From Rubripirellula tenax (lineage in GTDB: Bacteria > Planctomycetota > Planctomycetia > Pirellulales > Pirellulaceae): DNA of 64,000 bases. Under the pieces are notes generated by a model. The model saw only the letters and a list, made by a program, of their open reading frames with translations. It was not told where the DNA came from and made no database searches. The DNA is taken from positions 781,052 through 845,051 of the forward strand of contig NZ_SJPW01000002.1 of the NCBI RefSeq assembly GCF_007860125.1, in the 5' to 3' direction. Both the position numbers and the translations under genes were made by a program. Position 1 is the first letter of the stretch. Every line of letters begins with the position of its first letter. Below are positions 28,301-38,300 of the stretch, piece after piece.

Positions 28301-29960
28301 GTCCGCCGAAGACAAAATCGGATTGGCACGACTCTACGCCGAGGCTCGGTTCGGACGGGACGCGGTCGCCATCCTTGATGCGACATCGAACGACGAATCC
28401 GAGTCTCCAGAAATTGCGTCACTACGAAAAGTGGCCCGTGCCAGCATTGGGGTTCCCCAATGGCCCAACAACGTTGACGTCTCCTGGGACTCGCGTCAAA
28501 TACGAACGCGATTCGGCAGCAACGCCCAACGGTTGTCAAAAACGCAAGTCTTGATGGGAGAACAATTCCAAGGTTGGCAATTGATCAGCGACGCCGCGAC
28601 GCCGCTTGCCCTTCGCGACCCGTCGGGTGTACCGCGAATGATTCCCATTGAAACGATGCGGCAAGGTGACGACATCGACAAGGAAGCCATGATCAGCGGC
28701 GGCGCGATGTTGGTGTTGATGCCCAGTGGCTTGGTACTTGTCGATCTGAATCACGTGATCGCCGGCAGCGGCGAATCGTTGATGTGGCAACGCAACCTAT
28801 CCGGTGACGGCAGCCCGATCGCTAACCGACGTGGGATCCAAACTCCGTTCGGCGATCAAGTGATTCACTATCACTTGAAATCGACGGCAGCGTCCAAAGT
28901 CATTCCCGAATTTTCGCTCGGTCCGGTTATCGGCGATCGAGTGCTGATGCTGCAGGGCGGCGACTTGGTGGCGATTGATTTGATATCCAAGGAAACACTC
29001 TGGCGTAATTCGACGGCACCCAAAAGCGGTGTCGTTCTAAGCGATGGAACACGATGCGTTGTCGTCTCATCCGCAACTTCCGAAGTCGTTTCGTTCGACC
29101 TGCTCGATGGTCGACGATTGGATCGCCGTCCGTGGCCATACGGCGAAGTCTGGGAAGCGGCCGGCTCCCACGTGCTTGCATATCGACAACTCGACGATGA
29201 AGTTTCGCTTGAGTTGTCACTAGTCAATCCGCTGACGGATCAAGTCTTACTTAGCGAGACGACCTATTCCAGCAACGGCAGCGGACCCGATTCGACAGTG
29301 TCGTACGGACAAATTGTCGACGGTCGCTATCTCGCACTGATGCGAAGTCGCGGTGAATCGTTGCTGTGGGATTTAGTGACGGGCCAGGAAATTGGCCGAC
29401 CGAAGCTGCCCGACTTCGACGACATGAAAGGTTTTCACGCGATGCGTTTGCGTGACCAGATGATCTTCCTTCCCAAACGCCAAGTTGATCGACCACGAAC
29501 ACAAACGGTGGAACAACTGCAAACTGCCGACGGCGCGGCGCACCAAACGGCCCATGGTGTCTACGCCGTATCGATGGATGACGGAGCAGTTCGGTGGGGC
29601 CAGGAATTTGAGAAACCGTGGGGATGCACCCTCACTCAAGCGGCCGACACACCCATCCTTCTGCTCACCCGCAGCCCGTTTACGTATTCGATCCCGAGCC
29701 GAAAGAAGTACTTGGATGTGCTGGCGTTGGATGTGCTTGACGGCAAGCCTTTGTTTGAAAAATCCGGAAAGCCGATTCTTAGCGGAAACAACGAACTGGA
29801 AGTTCGCTTGACGGTTCAAGAACCGTTGGGACAAGTGATCGCCCAAATTGGTCCCGAAATGTTGGCGTTTAAGTTTGGCTTGACCGAAAATCCAGCGTCC
29901 CAACCGTCCGACCAAACCCAACCAGCCACCGAACCGGAAGATTCTCCCGCCCTACAATAA
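25359..29960 (+). CDS. large secreted PQQ-like beta-propeller protein with TPR segment
   Basis: 1,533 residues from GTG 25359. A signal peptide (FWVAGTLGVIAVIAGILSPASALAQG) is followed by an N-terminal helical region, then propeller-like repeats of PQQ/BamB type in the first half (ERLVGVDYRTGKRLWTYPWQ; ISCLDPATGKEIWRQH-like LSCLDPATGKEIWRQHL; VAIDLGDRMLRWG). A TPR stretch is at about 757-810 (DFEALVRKSELLIQRNQRSEALELLERARQMQPDNDE). A second propeller set occupies the C-terminal third (LVAIDLISKETLWRN; YAVSMDDGAVRWGQEFE), and a Pro/Gln-rich tail ends it. Exported scaffold or substrate-binding role is probable; no catalytic residues recognised. The gene stands alone, 118 nt after adk. Confidence 0.85.
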   Translation: MIISNSSSQVRSQFWVAGTLGVIAVIAGILSPASALAQGFLRPITGAQSGRFIEPPRAIEQQLRDADRALGEKRYSDAVVALGDLLSRDAEQMDESDLTGQDFFLGADEAVVGTPLQMSLFRAAREMIASLPSAAMETYELRYGSIAKKSLIAASENRDWEQVREVRRRFFHTRAGYEASWLLAQREIYSGHPLAASVLLDDVVTHPGAIKHLGNGVTLLHASACRLADRNVPELGVGVVTLAGKEETIPATDDQVNWLARHSAQLPNYAAAETSDYPMFGSTPSRNGGSAGQLPLTNLRWMLNTTASPRQERTLRDVANELTTSGKLPPPTWMPIRVGEQLLMRTTERLVGVDYRTGKRLWTYPWQTAFETAESEDVAFDELTGEDDASDLLTQRVWNDVPYGQVTSDGERVFMLSDLGEVEMASLSPMINLRGTRPADTSTNTLVALEMATEGKLLWRLGSGADENSPLSDAFFLGPPLPVDGRLYVMAEIAGDINLSCLDPATGKEIWRQHLVAVESGGIDTDPIRRIAGAMPTYHEGVLVCPTGAGSTVAIDLGDRMLRWGMMYERNTEMVRAFNGRGAGMDASHLMQRWDNGTAIAEGQTVLVTPIEADRLFGFDLLSGRPLFPEKNRVEMRYLAGIRDGHFLVVGSNQVRAFAIDENGTNTWTTRDLMTAGQQTAGRGVFGDGNYLVPTTTNQLVLISLDDGSVIERRNTRYPLGNLVAIDGEVIVQSPTALSVAFGEATLEPIVNRMLSENPDDFEALVRKSELLIQRNQRSEALELLERARQMQPDNDEVQMLSVSAMLGLLRDDAEVDPGLVEALEALIDRPAQRAELMSLRIRTSLSNGSYVEAAQRLIDFSTLVVSEPMLESVSDQVINDPSRQCTMDSWLAARSAEIANSASADDLAKVNQLLSKLMESRRQSSTTLVDRIYHHFRPFDGVKGLRDELIDRYQSTGEFLKWERLILGSRVASPQSLESWSAEDKIGLARLYAEARFGRDAVAILDATSNDESESPEIASLRKVARASIGVPQWPNNVDVSWDSRQIRTRFGSNAQRLSKTQVLMGEQFQGWQLISDAATPLALRDPSGVPRMIPIETMRQGDDIDKEAMISGGAMLVLMPSGLVLVDLNHVIAGSGESLMWQRNLSGDGSPIANRRGIQTPFGDQVIHYHLKSTAASKVIPEFSLGPVIGDRVLMLQGGDLVAIDLISKETLWRNSTAPKSGVVLSDGTRCVVVSSATSEVVSFDLLDGRRLDRRPWPYGEVWEAAGSHVLAYRQLDDEVSLELSLVNPLTDQVLLSETTYSSNGSGPDSTVSYGQIVDGRYLALMRSRGESLLWDLVTGQEIGRPKLPDFDDMKGFHAMRLRDQMIFLPKRQVDRPRTQTVEQLQTADGAAHQTAHGVYAVSMDDGAVRWGQEFEKPWGCTLTQAADTPILLLTRSPFTYSIPSRKKYLDVLALDVLDGKPLFEKSGKPILSGNNELEVRLTVQEPLGQVIAQIGPEMLAFKFGLTENPASQPSDQTQPATEPEDSPALQ

Positions 29961-30084
29961 CATCGTAAAAACGACCTCCTCAGCGAGCGTTGACCAACCT
30001 TGTCACGCCCCCGGGCGATGATTTGTTTGTCGCTTCATTTGACGAAGCGTTTCAAGGAAGTCACCCTCGTCGAGGACATCACCG

Positions 30085-30180
30085 ATGCCAAAGTTCTACG
30101 TTCAATGCGGTCCGCTGCAAGTCATTTTGGTCGCCGACACGATTCGGCAAACGTCCATTGCTGCCGTTGACCGATCCCTG
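30085..30180 (+). pseudogene. 5' fragment of a small gene cut by the palindrome
   Basis: ATG 30085 is preceded by GAGGA at a good spacing and opens MPKFYVQCGPLQVILVADTIRQTSIAAVDRSL, a well-ordered protein start of 32 residues. The frame then enters the 253-bp palindrome, where it reads repeat sequence. I believe this start resembles a short conserved planctomycete protein family, but no continuation was recognised on the right of the palindrome. It is probably a gene remnant broken by insertion. Confidence 0.5.
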
Positions 30181-30433
30181 TGGGATGCCCCCAATTCCTG
30201 TACCAGGCGTTATGAAAGATTGGGTTGGGGAATTGGGATCGGTGATTCGCAGTGCTGCTGGAGTGAGGCCGTAGGCCGAACGGAAGCAGCACTGCGAAGC
30301 GCGAACTGTTCGCGCTTCGCAGTGCTGCTTCCGTTCGGCCTACGGCCTCACTCCAGCAGCACTGCGAATCACCGATCCCAATTCCCCAACCCAATCTTTC
30401 ATAACGCCTGGTACAGGAATTGGGGGCATCCCA
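30181..30433. repeat. perfect 253-bp palindrome (126-bp arms, 1-nt centre)
   Basis: Arms 30181-30306 and 30308-30433 are exact reverse complements around the single T at 30307; I checked them base by base. The next bases outward (30180 and 30434) are both G and do not pair. Open frames on both strands within it translate to the same sequence because of the symmetry, and none is a known transposase. A MITE-like or dispersed palindromic element is the best guess. It sits between a broken gene and the mutarotase gene. Confidence 0.95.
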
Positions 30434-30529
30434 GGTCCACATCGCGTTGACCGTCGCGGTCTTGCGACCCCCTTCGCCGGGTGTGCGACTGCTTTCCCGC
30501 GAACTAGCTCTTGCGTGGTGCGATCCAAC

Positions 30530-31414
30530 TTAGTCCAGTTGGTCCACCGCGATCGTCGCCGTCATCGTGTGAGACTTTCCGGGCTTCAGCTCGATCGATC
30601 GTTTGCCAATGTTGGCCGTTTCGATGCAAACCATCCCCTGCCACTCGTTATCGCCAAAATCGGGCATGCGGGCACTTTTATCGACCCAAGGGTTCCACAC
30701 GACAGTGTTGTGGGAATGGGATTTTGAGATCGTGATGATCCGCTTCATGCCAGGATCGGTAAGCCGCGTCGTTGATGTGGTTTCCAGATAGACACGATCG
30801 CATTCACCGTCAAATCGGATGGCGGATCCTGTTTCCATTTTGGTCGTGCCTCCATCGACCTTGTCGATGTATCCGGCCGGCTCCAGACCGCGGATGCTTA
30901 CCGAGTGAATGTCGCTTACCGTCAAATAGGTATGCATTGCCTCTTCATAGGTCACCGTGGCAGCCGCTTGTGGTGACAGCGTGACATGAAGTTCCAGCGA
31001 GAGCACTTCACCGAAACGCACTGTGTACGCCAACGCAAAGTCTTCGATTTCAGTTCTCATCACCAATTCGACGACGTTGCCTTCGCGAAGCGACGTCTTC
31101 ACGACGTCCCAAGATCGTGTTCGCGCCCAGCCATGCCCGGGGGCTTTGGGATGTCCCGCCAATGGGCCGAACCAGGGGAAGCAGATCGGCACACCGCCGC
31201 GAATCGCTTTTTCCGCTTCGAATACGGATTGCTCGCTCATCCAGAGGACGGGTTTCTGGTTCGTCGGTTGAAAGTGCGTCACGTGGGCGCCGTGAATATA
31301 AATTTCACCTTCGCATTGGTCCGAGGTCACAACGGCTTTGATCAAACCACCCTGCCCCGCCACGAACTTCACCTCGGCAATCCCAAAACGTTGATTCAAA
31401 TCTTCTAACTTCAT
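30530..31414 (-). CDS. D-hexose-6-phosphate mutarotase (aldose-1-epimerase family, YeaD-like)
   Basis: 294 residues of the galactose-mutarotase-like beta-sandwich fold. Visible motifs: IYIHGAHVTHFQPTNQKPVLWMSEQSVFE, GGVPICFPWFGPLAGHPKAPGHGWAR (with the conserved His of HGWAR) and VWNPWVDKSARMPDFGDNEWQGMVCIET near the end. These match the glucose-6-phosphate 1-epimerase branch. It interconverts anomers of hexose phosphates in the cytoplasm. The stop lies 96 nt from the palindrome edge. Start is ATG 31414. Confidence 0.88.
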   Translation of the reverse strand: MKLEDLNQRFGIAEVKFVAGQGGLIKAVVTSDQCEGEIYIHGAHVTHFQPTNQKPVLWMSEQSVFEAEKAIRGGVPICFPWFGPLAGHPKAPGHGWARTRSWDVVKTSLREGNVVELVMRTEIEDFALAYTVRFGEVLSLELHVTLSPQAAATVTYEEAMHTYLTVSDIHSVSIRGLEPAGYIDKVDGGTTKMETGSAIRFDGECDRVYLETTSTTRLTDPGMKRIITISKSHSHNTVVWNPWVDKSARMPDFGDNEWQGMVCIETANIGKRSIELKPGKSHTMTATIAVDQLD

Positions 31415-31524
31415 CGTGAAATCCGTTCTAGCTTGCTGGATTGAGTGGATCGAATGTACGCGAGATTATAGGCATGCACTCCATGAATAGGGCGTTGCCG
31501 TTCATGTGGTTCGATGGAATGGTT

Positions 31525-31992
31525 TTACACTGCCGCCATTTTCAGCACGGTGTCGAATTCCTTTTTTTTAACCGGTTGGACGCTCAAACGGCTGCCCTTT
31601 TGCAACAGCACCATGCCCTCTAGCTTTGCCTGGCCTCGCATCGCCTTTAGTGTGACCGGCGTGTCGAGTTTTTGTTCTAGTTGGATATCGACCATGTACC
31701 ACGTCGGCTTCGCGGGATCGCTCTTAGGATCGAAATACTTGTGTCGTCGGTCGAAAGCGTGGATGTCGGGATAGCCGCTGCGCACGACGGTCGCCGTGCC
31801 AACGACGGCTGGTTCTTTACAGGCCGAGTGGTAGAAGAGGACGCGGTCACCGACCTGAATTTCGTCGCGAAGTGTGTTGCGGGCTTGGTAGTTCCGAACG
31901 CCCTCCCACGATGTGGTTTGTTCTTCGGATGTTTCTAAGTCATCGATCGAAAACGTTGTGGGTTCGGTTTTCATGAGCCAGTACTTGGTCAT
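31525..31992 (-). CDS. EVE-domain protein
   Basis: 155 residues from ATG 31992 (MTKYWLMKTEPTTFSIDDL); the frame continues upstream to 32157, but those residues do not fit. The EVE/YTH-like fold signature is plain: WEGVRNYQARNTLRDEIQVGDRVLFYHSACKEPAVVGTATVV and FDPKSDPAKPTWYMVDIQLEQKL. EVE domains are thought to bind modified nucleotides in DNA or RNA. No restriction or toxin gene is adjacent, so a housekeeping role is likely. Confidence 0.9.
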   Translation of the reverse strand: MTKYWLMKTEPTTFSIDDLETSEEQTTSWEGVRNYQARNTLRDEIQVGDRVLFYHSACKEPAVVGTATVVRSGYPDIHAFDRRHKYFDPKSDPAKPTWYMVDIQLEQKLDTPVTLKAMRGQAKLEGMVLLQKGSRLSVQPVKKKEFDTVLKMAAV

Positions 31993-32363
31993 GGGTGCTC
32001 CGTCTTGTTGGTTGTGGCGTGATGTTCGTGGAATGTAAAAGTGTGCCGGCTGGGCAAGCTGTGGTCGCCAATGGATTTTTCTAACAGTTTTTACCCAAGA
32101 CAGGACGATCCACTTAGTGTGCGCCGGGATAGGCGTGCAGTGAAGCGACCGTAGCATCCCGAGAATCGGAAAATGCTGCTAGTCGGGCCATGGAACGGGC
32201 CAAGAACCCTCCCGTTTCCTCTTTTGTACAGGCCCGTCCATGCACGTCGACGCCATTCACACTGCCCTCGGTTTGACCTTCACCTTCGTTTGGCTATTCG
32301 TCGGCCAAATCTTAGTGGGAAACCGATAGATGAGCTCCCATCGCCAATGATGACCTAGACACT
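31993..32363. other. gap between EVE gene and giant gene
   Basis: 371 bases. Apart from the 29-codon open frame listed separately (32240-32329, plus), I see no gene, hairpin or clear promoter. The giant gene ends at 32364 and the EVE gene starts at 31992, both on the minus strand. Confidence 0.4.
32240..32329 (+). CDS. possible 29-residue single-span membrane peptide
   Basis: ATG 32240 to TAG 32327 encodes MHVDAIHTALGLTFTFVWLF and a further nine residues VGQILVGNR. One hydrophobic span with a polar start and a basic end would be a typical tiny membrane protein. ACAGG 7 nt upstream is a weak ribosome site. Short open frames arise by chance, so this is tentative. Confidence 0.3.
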   Translation: MHVDAIHTALGLTFTFVWLFVGQILVGNR

Positions 32364-35300
32364 TCAGCGTCGATTTACCGCCAGTACGTCAAGCGCCAGA
32401 AGTGTGATCATCTCGTCGATCGTTGGGTCAACGTCATCACCAACCCGATCGTTTGTCGTAGCCACTTCCGCCGCTAGCGGTGTGGCAACCGGCGACTGGT
32501 TTGCAATGAGTTTCGCGAAAACCTTGTCCGCCATAGGACTCGAGGTATCCGTCCGGTCGATTCGGTCCTTTGCTTCGCTTGGCGTCTGCGTCAGGCTTCC
32601 CACTGGCTCAATTGCCAAGGCAAGGACTCTTTCACTCTCTCCACTGCTCGAAATACGGCTCAGCGAATTGATGATGTTCAGTGCGTCAAGGGCCGAGACT
32701 CGGTTGTCGTTGTTGGCATCCAGATAAAGGAAATCAGCAAGGTCGTCCTCGGTAATCGGCATCGTCAGGCCGTTCGAGTTCGGGTCGCCGATTCGCGCGA
32801 GCCGGTTGATGATCACTAGCGCGTCGAGCGCCGATGCCTCGCCGCTGCGGTTGACATCGAATCGGTCGAGCGGATTGACGAAGGGTGTAGGATTCTGAAT
32901 GCGAATTTCGACTCCCGATTGACGCGCCACATGAACGAAACTATTTCCGACAAACATCGGTGCTTCGGCAACCCAGCCGGCACCGTAGTCGACTGAATCG
33001 TCTTCGTCGTAAATCAGTTCTAGGTACCCGGCTTGGCTATCCTGGTTCGCGAGTTTTGCAAGGCTAAGCAACAGCGTGTTGCCACCGTCGCCTCGAAGGT
33101 CAAGGGTTTCCAGCGATTCCAGTGCGCCGTCGGGCAGGGCGAGCAAATCTAGGTGTACGTCGCTACCGATCAACTTCAACAAGTCCGTTCCGTCGCCACC
33201 GGAAAACTGGACGTTCCCCTGGTTTGTCTCGACCGTGTCGTCTCCGTCCCCGGTTTCGATCACCAACAAACCGGAAAGCAAGTTGGGTGTGAAGATCACG
33301 GTGTCGTCAAGGCCCGTTCCGCGAAGGGTGCTTTGCATTGCAAGGACCGAACCGTCAATGCTGATCAGGCCTGACGTTACGGAATCACTGGCAAGCTGGA
33401 CGATCAATTCACCATCGGCCGAGATTTCGCTGTCCGTGCCAGCATCAAAACTGTCCGTCAATGTGAAAACGATGTCGCCGCCACTTTGGACCCAGCGTCC
33501 GGCTGGCAGGCTGGCGCTACGTGCCGTGATCAAAATGTCGCCCAGCGAAGACAGTCCCTCGCTGACGTTGACCGTTTGTGGCGAAAGGATCGAAAGCGTT
33601 CGCCCCGCCGAAATTCCTTGCGTTGCCCCGTGACGAGAATTGACAAACTCACCTTCGCCGCTGTTGTCGGCTTCATTTTCGATCACGCCGCCGACAAAAA
33701 TTTTGCCGATCGTTTCCAGGAAAACATCACCCGTGGTTGCTTGCCCTTCAACGAACGTCGCTCCCACTCGCAGCGGTAACGCGGCTGTCCCGATATTATC
33801 GGCCGCGAACAGCCAAACTTTCCCATCGACGTGAATGACGTTCGGCGGCGCGTCGGGGCGACCGTAGATACTGCCACTCAGTGCGGCGATGAACGCCGTA
33901 TCGTCGGTAAAGACATGGACCAATACCAAGTCGCCATTCGTTTCATTGACGTAGGCATTGCCGGTGCTATGGACCGTGACAAAACCGGCCGAGTCGGCCG
34001 CATGACTTGAATCGATATCCAGCTCGTTACCCGCAACGCCAATGCCGCCCAAGTTGGCGGTCAAAGCGACGTGATTGCCAATTAAATCGGCGCGAGGGTT
34101 GCCGGCGATGATGCTGCCGTCCGCAGATTCGGGATCATACGGATCCGCCACATCGACGGCGTCAAGAATTGAAACATCCGCCATCAGGCTGATGTCGCCG
34201 GAGCGAGAAAGGATTTGCCGAACATTCAAGTTGCCGGCTGTTTCGACAATCCAAATGGATCCGTCCGCGATTGCAGTGACGGAACCATTTTCGCCCGCGT
34301 TGATGTCAAGAAAATCATCGCTCTTGCCGATCGATCCTCCGGCTCGCAAAACGATCTCGACAGCTTGAATGTTGGTGGTGTCTAAATTGAATGCGTCAAA
34401 GATCGATCCGTCGGCTTCGATCTGAACGATCGACGTCTTTGAAAAGACTTGGTTGATTTGCAGGTCAGCCGCGTCACCTGTTTCGTTACGCTGCTCGACG
34501 ACGACTTCGTTGTCGGCTCGTGCGATCAGATACCCACCTTGGCCTGATTCGATTCCGATGGGTGAGGCGACCGACCCGAGGCTGCCGGCACCGGATTCCA
34601 AAACGATGCGGCCGCCAACGATGTTTGCTTCGCCGTTGCTGGTCGCTTCACCGGAAAGGTCGCCTTCGATCTTAATTTGCACTCGTTGGTCGGCGCCCGC
34701 TTCAACACGATCGATGCGCAAGCTGCTTTCGGACCCAATGAAGATATGACGGTTGGATGTTGCCGTAACCAAACCGGTGATTTCGAGGTCGATATCCTCT
34801 CGGCGCAGTACTCGAATGAACGGTGCCGAATCATGATCCGCCGGATCGGTGACAGCAGGTGCGATCAGAATGTTTCTCGGCTGGTCGAGCTGAAGTGATC
34901 CCGCCTCGGTTTCCGACACGTCCAATGTCATTCGCGTTCCCTCGATCGCGGTGATCTCATAGAACATTCCGTCGTCGGTCGTATCGCGTGTGTTGCTTTC
35001 CAGATAAACGAACTGACCGTCGACAAACCCGTAGTCGGCCCAGACGGTGGTGTCGTCATTTTGCTGGATCAAGTCGATCGAGTCACCATTGATCCGAGCC
35101 AATACGAGACTGGGAGCCTGCTGCAGGTAAACAATGTCGCCAGGCTCTGCGGCAGTCAGGTTGGCTTGCTCGTCCAGCGTCAGGACAGCCGCGTTGCCAT
35201 CGGTGGAACGCAGGTCGATCGTTGTCCCGTTGTCATAGCGACCAATGCCTTCGGTGACGTTCAAAGTCACGTTTCGCCCTACTATGTTTGGTTCTTCGAT

Positions 35301-38300
35301 CACAAACTCGGTGTCGGTGACGTTCAGGAATTCGATGCTTCGCAGTGACAACAATTCGTCATCGGTCCAAACCTTCATCGACGCATCGATGGCGTCCAGG
35401 TCTTCCGTTGAGGGCTCGTACACGAAACCTTCGATCCGCGAATCGCCGCGCGATCCCCACGTGTCGTGCAAGTCGTGGTACTGGACCGTACGACTTTCTT
35501 TCAGTGTCGTGATGGCGGCTTCATCGCCGTCATAAAAGTCGGCTTCTTCATCCGAAAGCGTCACCCGATGATTCAGGTCGTATGCCGACGGGTCGACCTG
35601 AGTCTCGCGAAAATTCCAGTACGCTGCGTAGGATTGCGTTTGTGAAGCGACGAGGGCGGCGATTCGCTCGTCACGCTTGTCGCTCGAACCGCGATCAACG
35701 GTCAATTGTAGATCGTCCCAAACTTTAGCCGCGATTTCCGCGATCGCCCGCTCGTCGCGTACGTCGTTCGGGTTGCCATCGATCAGCGTACCGCCTGCCA
35801 CAAAGTCAATCCGGACATCGCCACCGGCCACGACGCGATCCAGGATCATACTGGTAAAGTGGTGCATGTAGATTTCGTGCGCGGCAGTGGCTGTCAGACG
35901 ATGATTGGGGTTCTTGATCTCGTTGAAATAGCCGGCGTCGACCGGAAGTGCTCGGTCTTCACCACCAACATCGCCATCGAGTTGACCAATGCTTCCTGTT
36001 TCGGATTCCAAGTGGATCGCATTTCCATCGACCCAACCGAGGTGATAGGTGGTTGCCTCCGCTCGCCCTTGGACAATGCTGCCTTGGGCCGACAGAAAAA
36101 CGTCTCCATCGGTTTCGTCGGTTTGGGCACGGTTTGCCCACACCCGCTCGATCGGCAAATCACCACTGATCTCGTACACGGAAATGTGACCGTCCGTTGT
36201 TTGCAAACCCACACTGGAAAACAATTCCACATGCGTCCAACTCGCTTCATCGGTGTAATCTTGCAGTGACAAATCAATCATTGCTCGAGTTCCCTGGTAG
36301 CGATAGACGTCGCCCGGTTCGCCGCCGGCAACGTGGTCTTCCGCGATGCGGACGCGCGAACCGACGTTCACCAATCGAGCCGTCGCTGCGTCCGAACGAA
36401 GATCAAAAGGAACGACGTCAACGACGTTTGTTCGCAGCGGGACATCTTCGTTTCCGATTGATCGTTCGGTAACAACACGAATTATGTTGCCGCCTACGAC
36501 GCCATCGACCGAACCCTGCAGCACCGAACCGTCGCTATGAATCGTGGTCGTGCCATTCGGATTCACTAACGCACCTGCGATGAAAACGTTGCCAACTGAT
36601 TCAATCAGAATTTCACCTTCGGATTGTCCTTGAAATTGAATGTCAATCGGCCGGTCGGCTTCGATCGTATGCGTGTGCAGTGTCCGCGTTCCCCGGGTCG
36701 TGATTCGCGTGCTGTAATAGGTTGTGGTGCCGATCCAGTTGGTTTCTTGATAGTTGCAGCACGTCCTGGTGGTCGATGGAAACGTATATTCTTGCGAGCT
36801 GTAGGTGTAACGATCTAGAGAAAGACCCAAGAACCCTCCCGATAGGCCGACGAAGAAGTAAGGTCCCGCATCCAGGATCTTTGGCACGCCGATCGGCTGC
36901 ACCGTTCTTGAGATTTCGTCCTCGGGATCGGGCGCGATGAAATCGAGTCCAAGCCAACTCGATGAACCATACTTCACAGTCGTTCGCTCAAGTTCCTCCT
37001 CGGCGATCGTCCATCCGTATCGCAAGTTTTCCTTTGGCTGATAAATGAAGTTGGTTCCGTTCGCAACCGTTTCGACTCCCGCGGGGGTATCCGTCCGGAT
37101 CACGTCACCTTCGCGTTGATAGATAGAAACGCGTGGGTCTTCCACGGTCGCGTCACTAAGATCTTTGATGATGACCGTACCTCGACCGCGGCGCGAGACG
37201 TCCAGACGTTTGACTTCGATGTCGTATGACGTTTGGTTATCGATGTTGATTTTGGCGTAGTCACTGAGAACACGAATCTGGCCGTTGCGCGTGTTGGCGA
37301 TGTGTCCGGTCAGGTCAACGTAGCCGCCGCTGACACGAAGCTCTTCGACGACAATACGGTCGCGGTCGGCATCCCATCGGGCCAACAAGTCCGAACGATC
37401 AAGTGAATTCAGCTTGATCAGCCCGGTCAGACTGCTGTTCTGCTGCAGTGACGCAATTTCGTTAGCGGTGGCTGAACCAATCACTAATTTGTACTCTGGT
37501 TTTCCACTTTGAATGATGCCGTTGACGTTGATGTACTGAGCCGAAACGAAGATCGCACTTCCGATCAGACTGATGTCCGTCGGTTCCGTCGCCAGGTAGT
37601 TGGTCACGGCCGGATTGGTTTCGCTGGTGATTCCCAAATTGAAGGTCCCGCCCGGCAATACGGTCGGTTCTGCACTTGTCGTTCCCTGACCTCCCACGGT
37701 GCCTAAAATGGAGTGGCGTTCGGTTAACTTATTCCACTTGGCATGTTCGGCACCACCGGCTTCATACACGCTGCCAACGTCGGGCAAGTTGATCACGACG
37801 CTGCCGTTGTTGCCCGCCGAAATGGTTTGAGTTTCGCCGCTGACAGATGCGTTGATGGTGATGCTGCCGGCGCCGCTGGTGACGGTACGCAGGGTAACGT
37901 CACCGCCCAAGTTTTCGATCGGTCCCGAGACAGTGATGTTCGGCCAAGAAATCGAGCTGCTTCCCGAGGGCACAATGTAGGTATTGTCGACCAAAATGAA
38001 GGTGGCTGCATCCACACCCTCGCCACCACCAACCGTCCGACCATTAAGAAAGACGCCACCGTTGTCTTCGGGAACTTCAATTCCCAACAAATCAATCTGA
38101 GCCCGCGTGTCATTGATAATTTCGACACTTGCATCGCCGGGCGCTTCAAGAACGCCTGACCCAACGAGCGAGTCAGCGCGCACGTCGATGGAACCGGCTT
38201 TCGCAAAGATCGGATCGATCAAAAGGGTTAGCCCCAATCGCTCGACACGTTCGAGGTAGCCAGCGGGAGCACCGGGCGGAGTGTCAAGCAAGTTTTGCTC

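Noticed and set aside
30181..30433. palindrome as an insertion sequence
   Set aside because: No transposase frame and no target-site duplication could be identified, so I list it only as a repeat.
30122..30442. 106-codon minus-strand frame with the same sequence as a plus-strand frame
   Set aside because: It exists only because of the palindrome symmetry; no start signal and no known domain.
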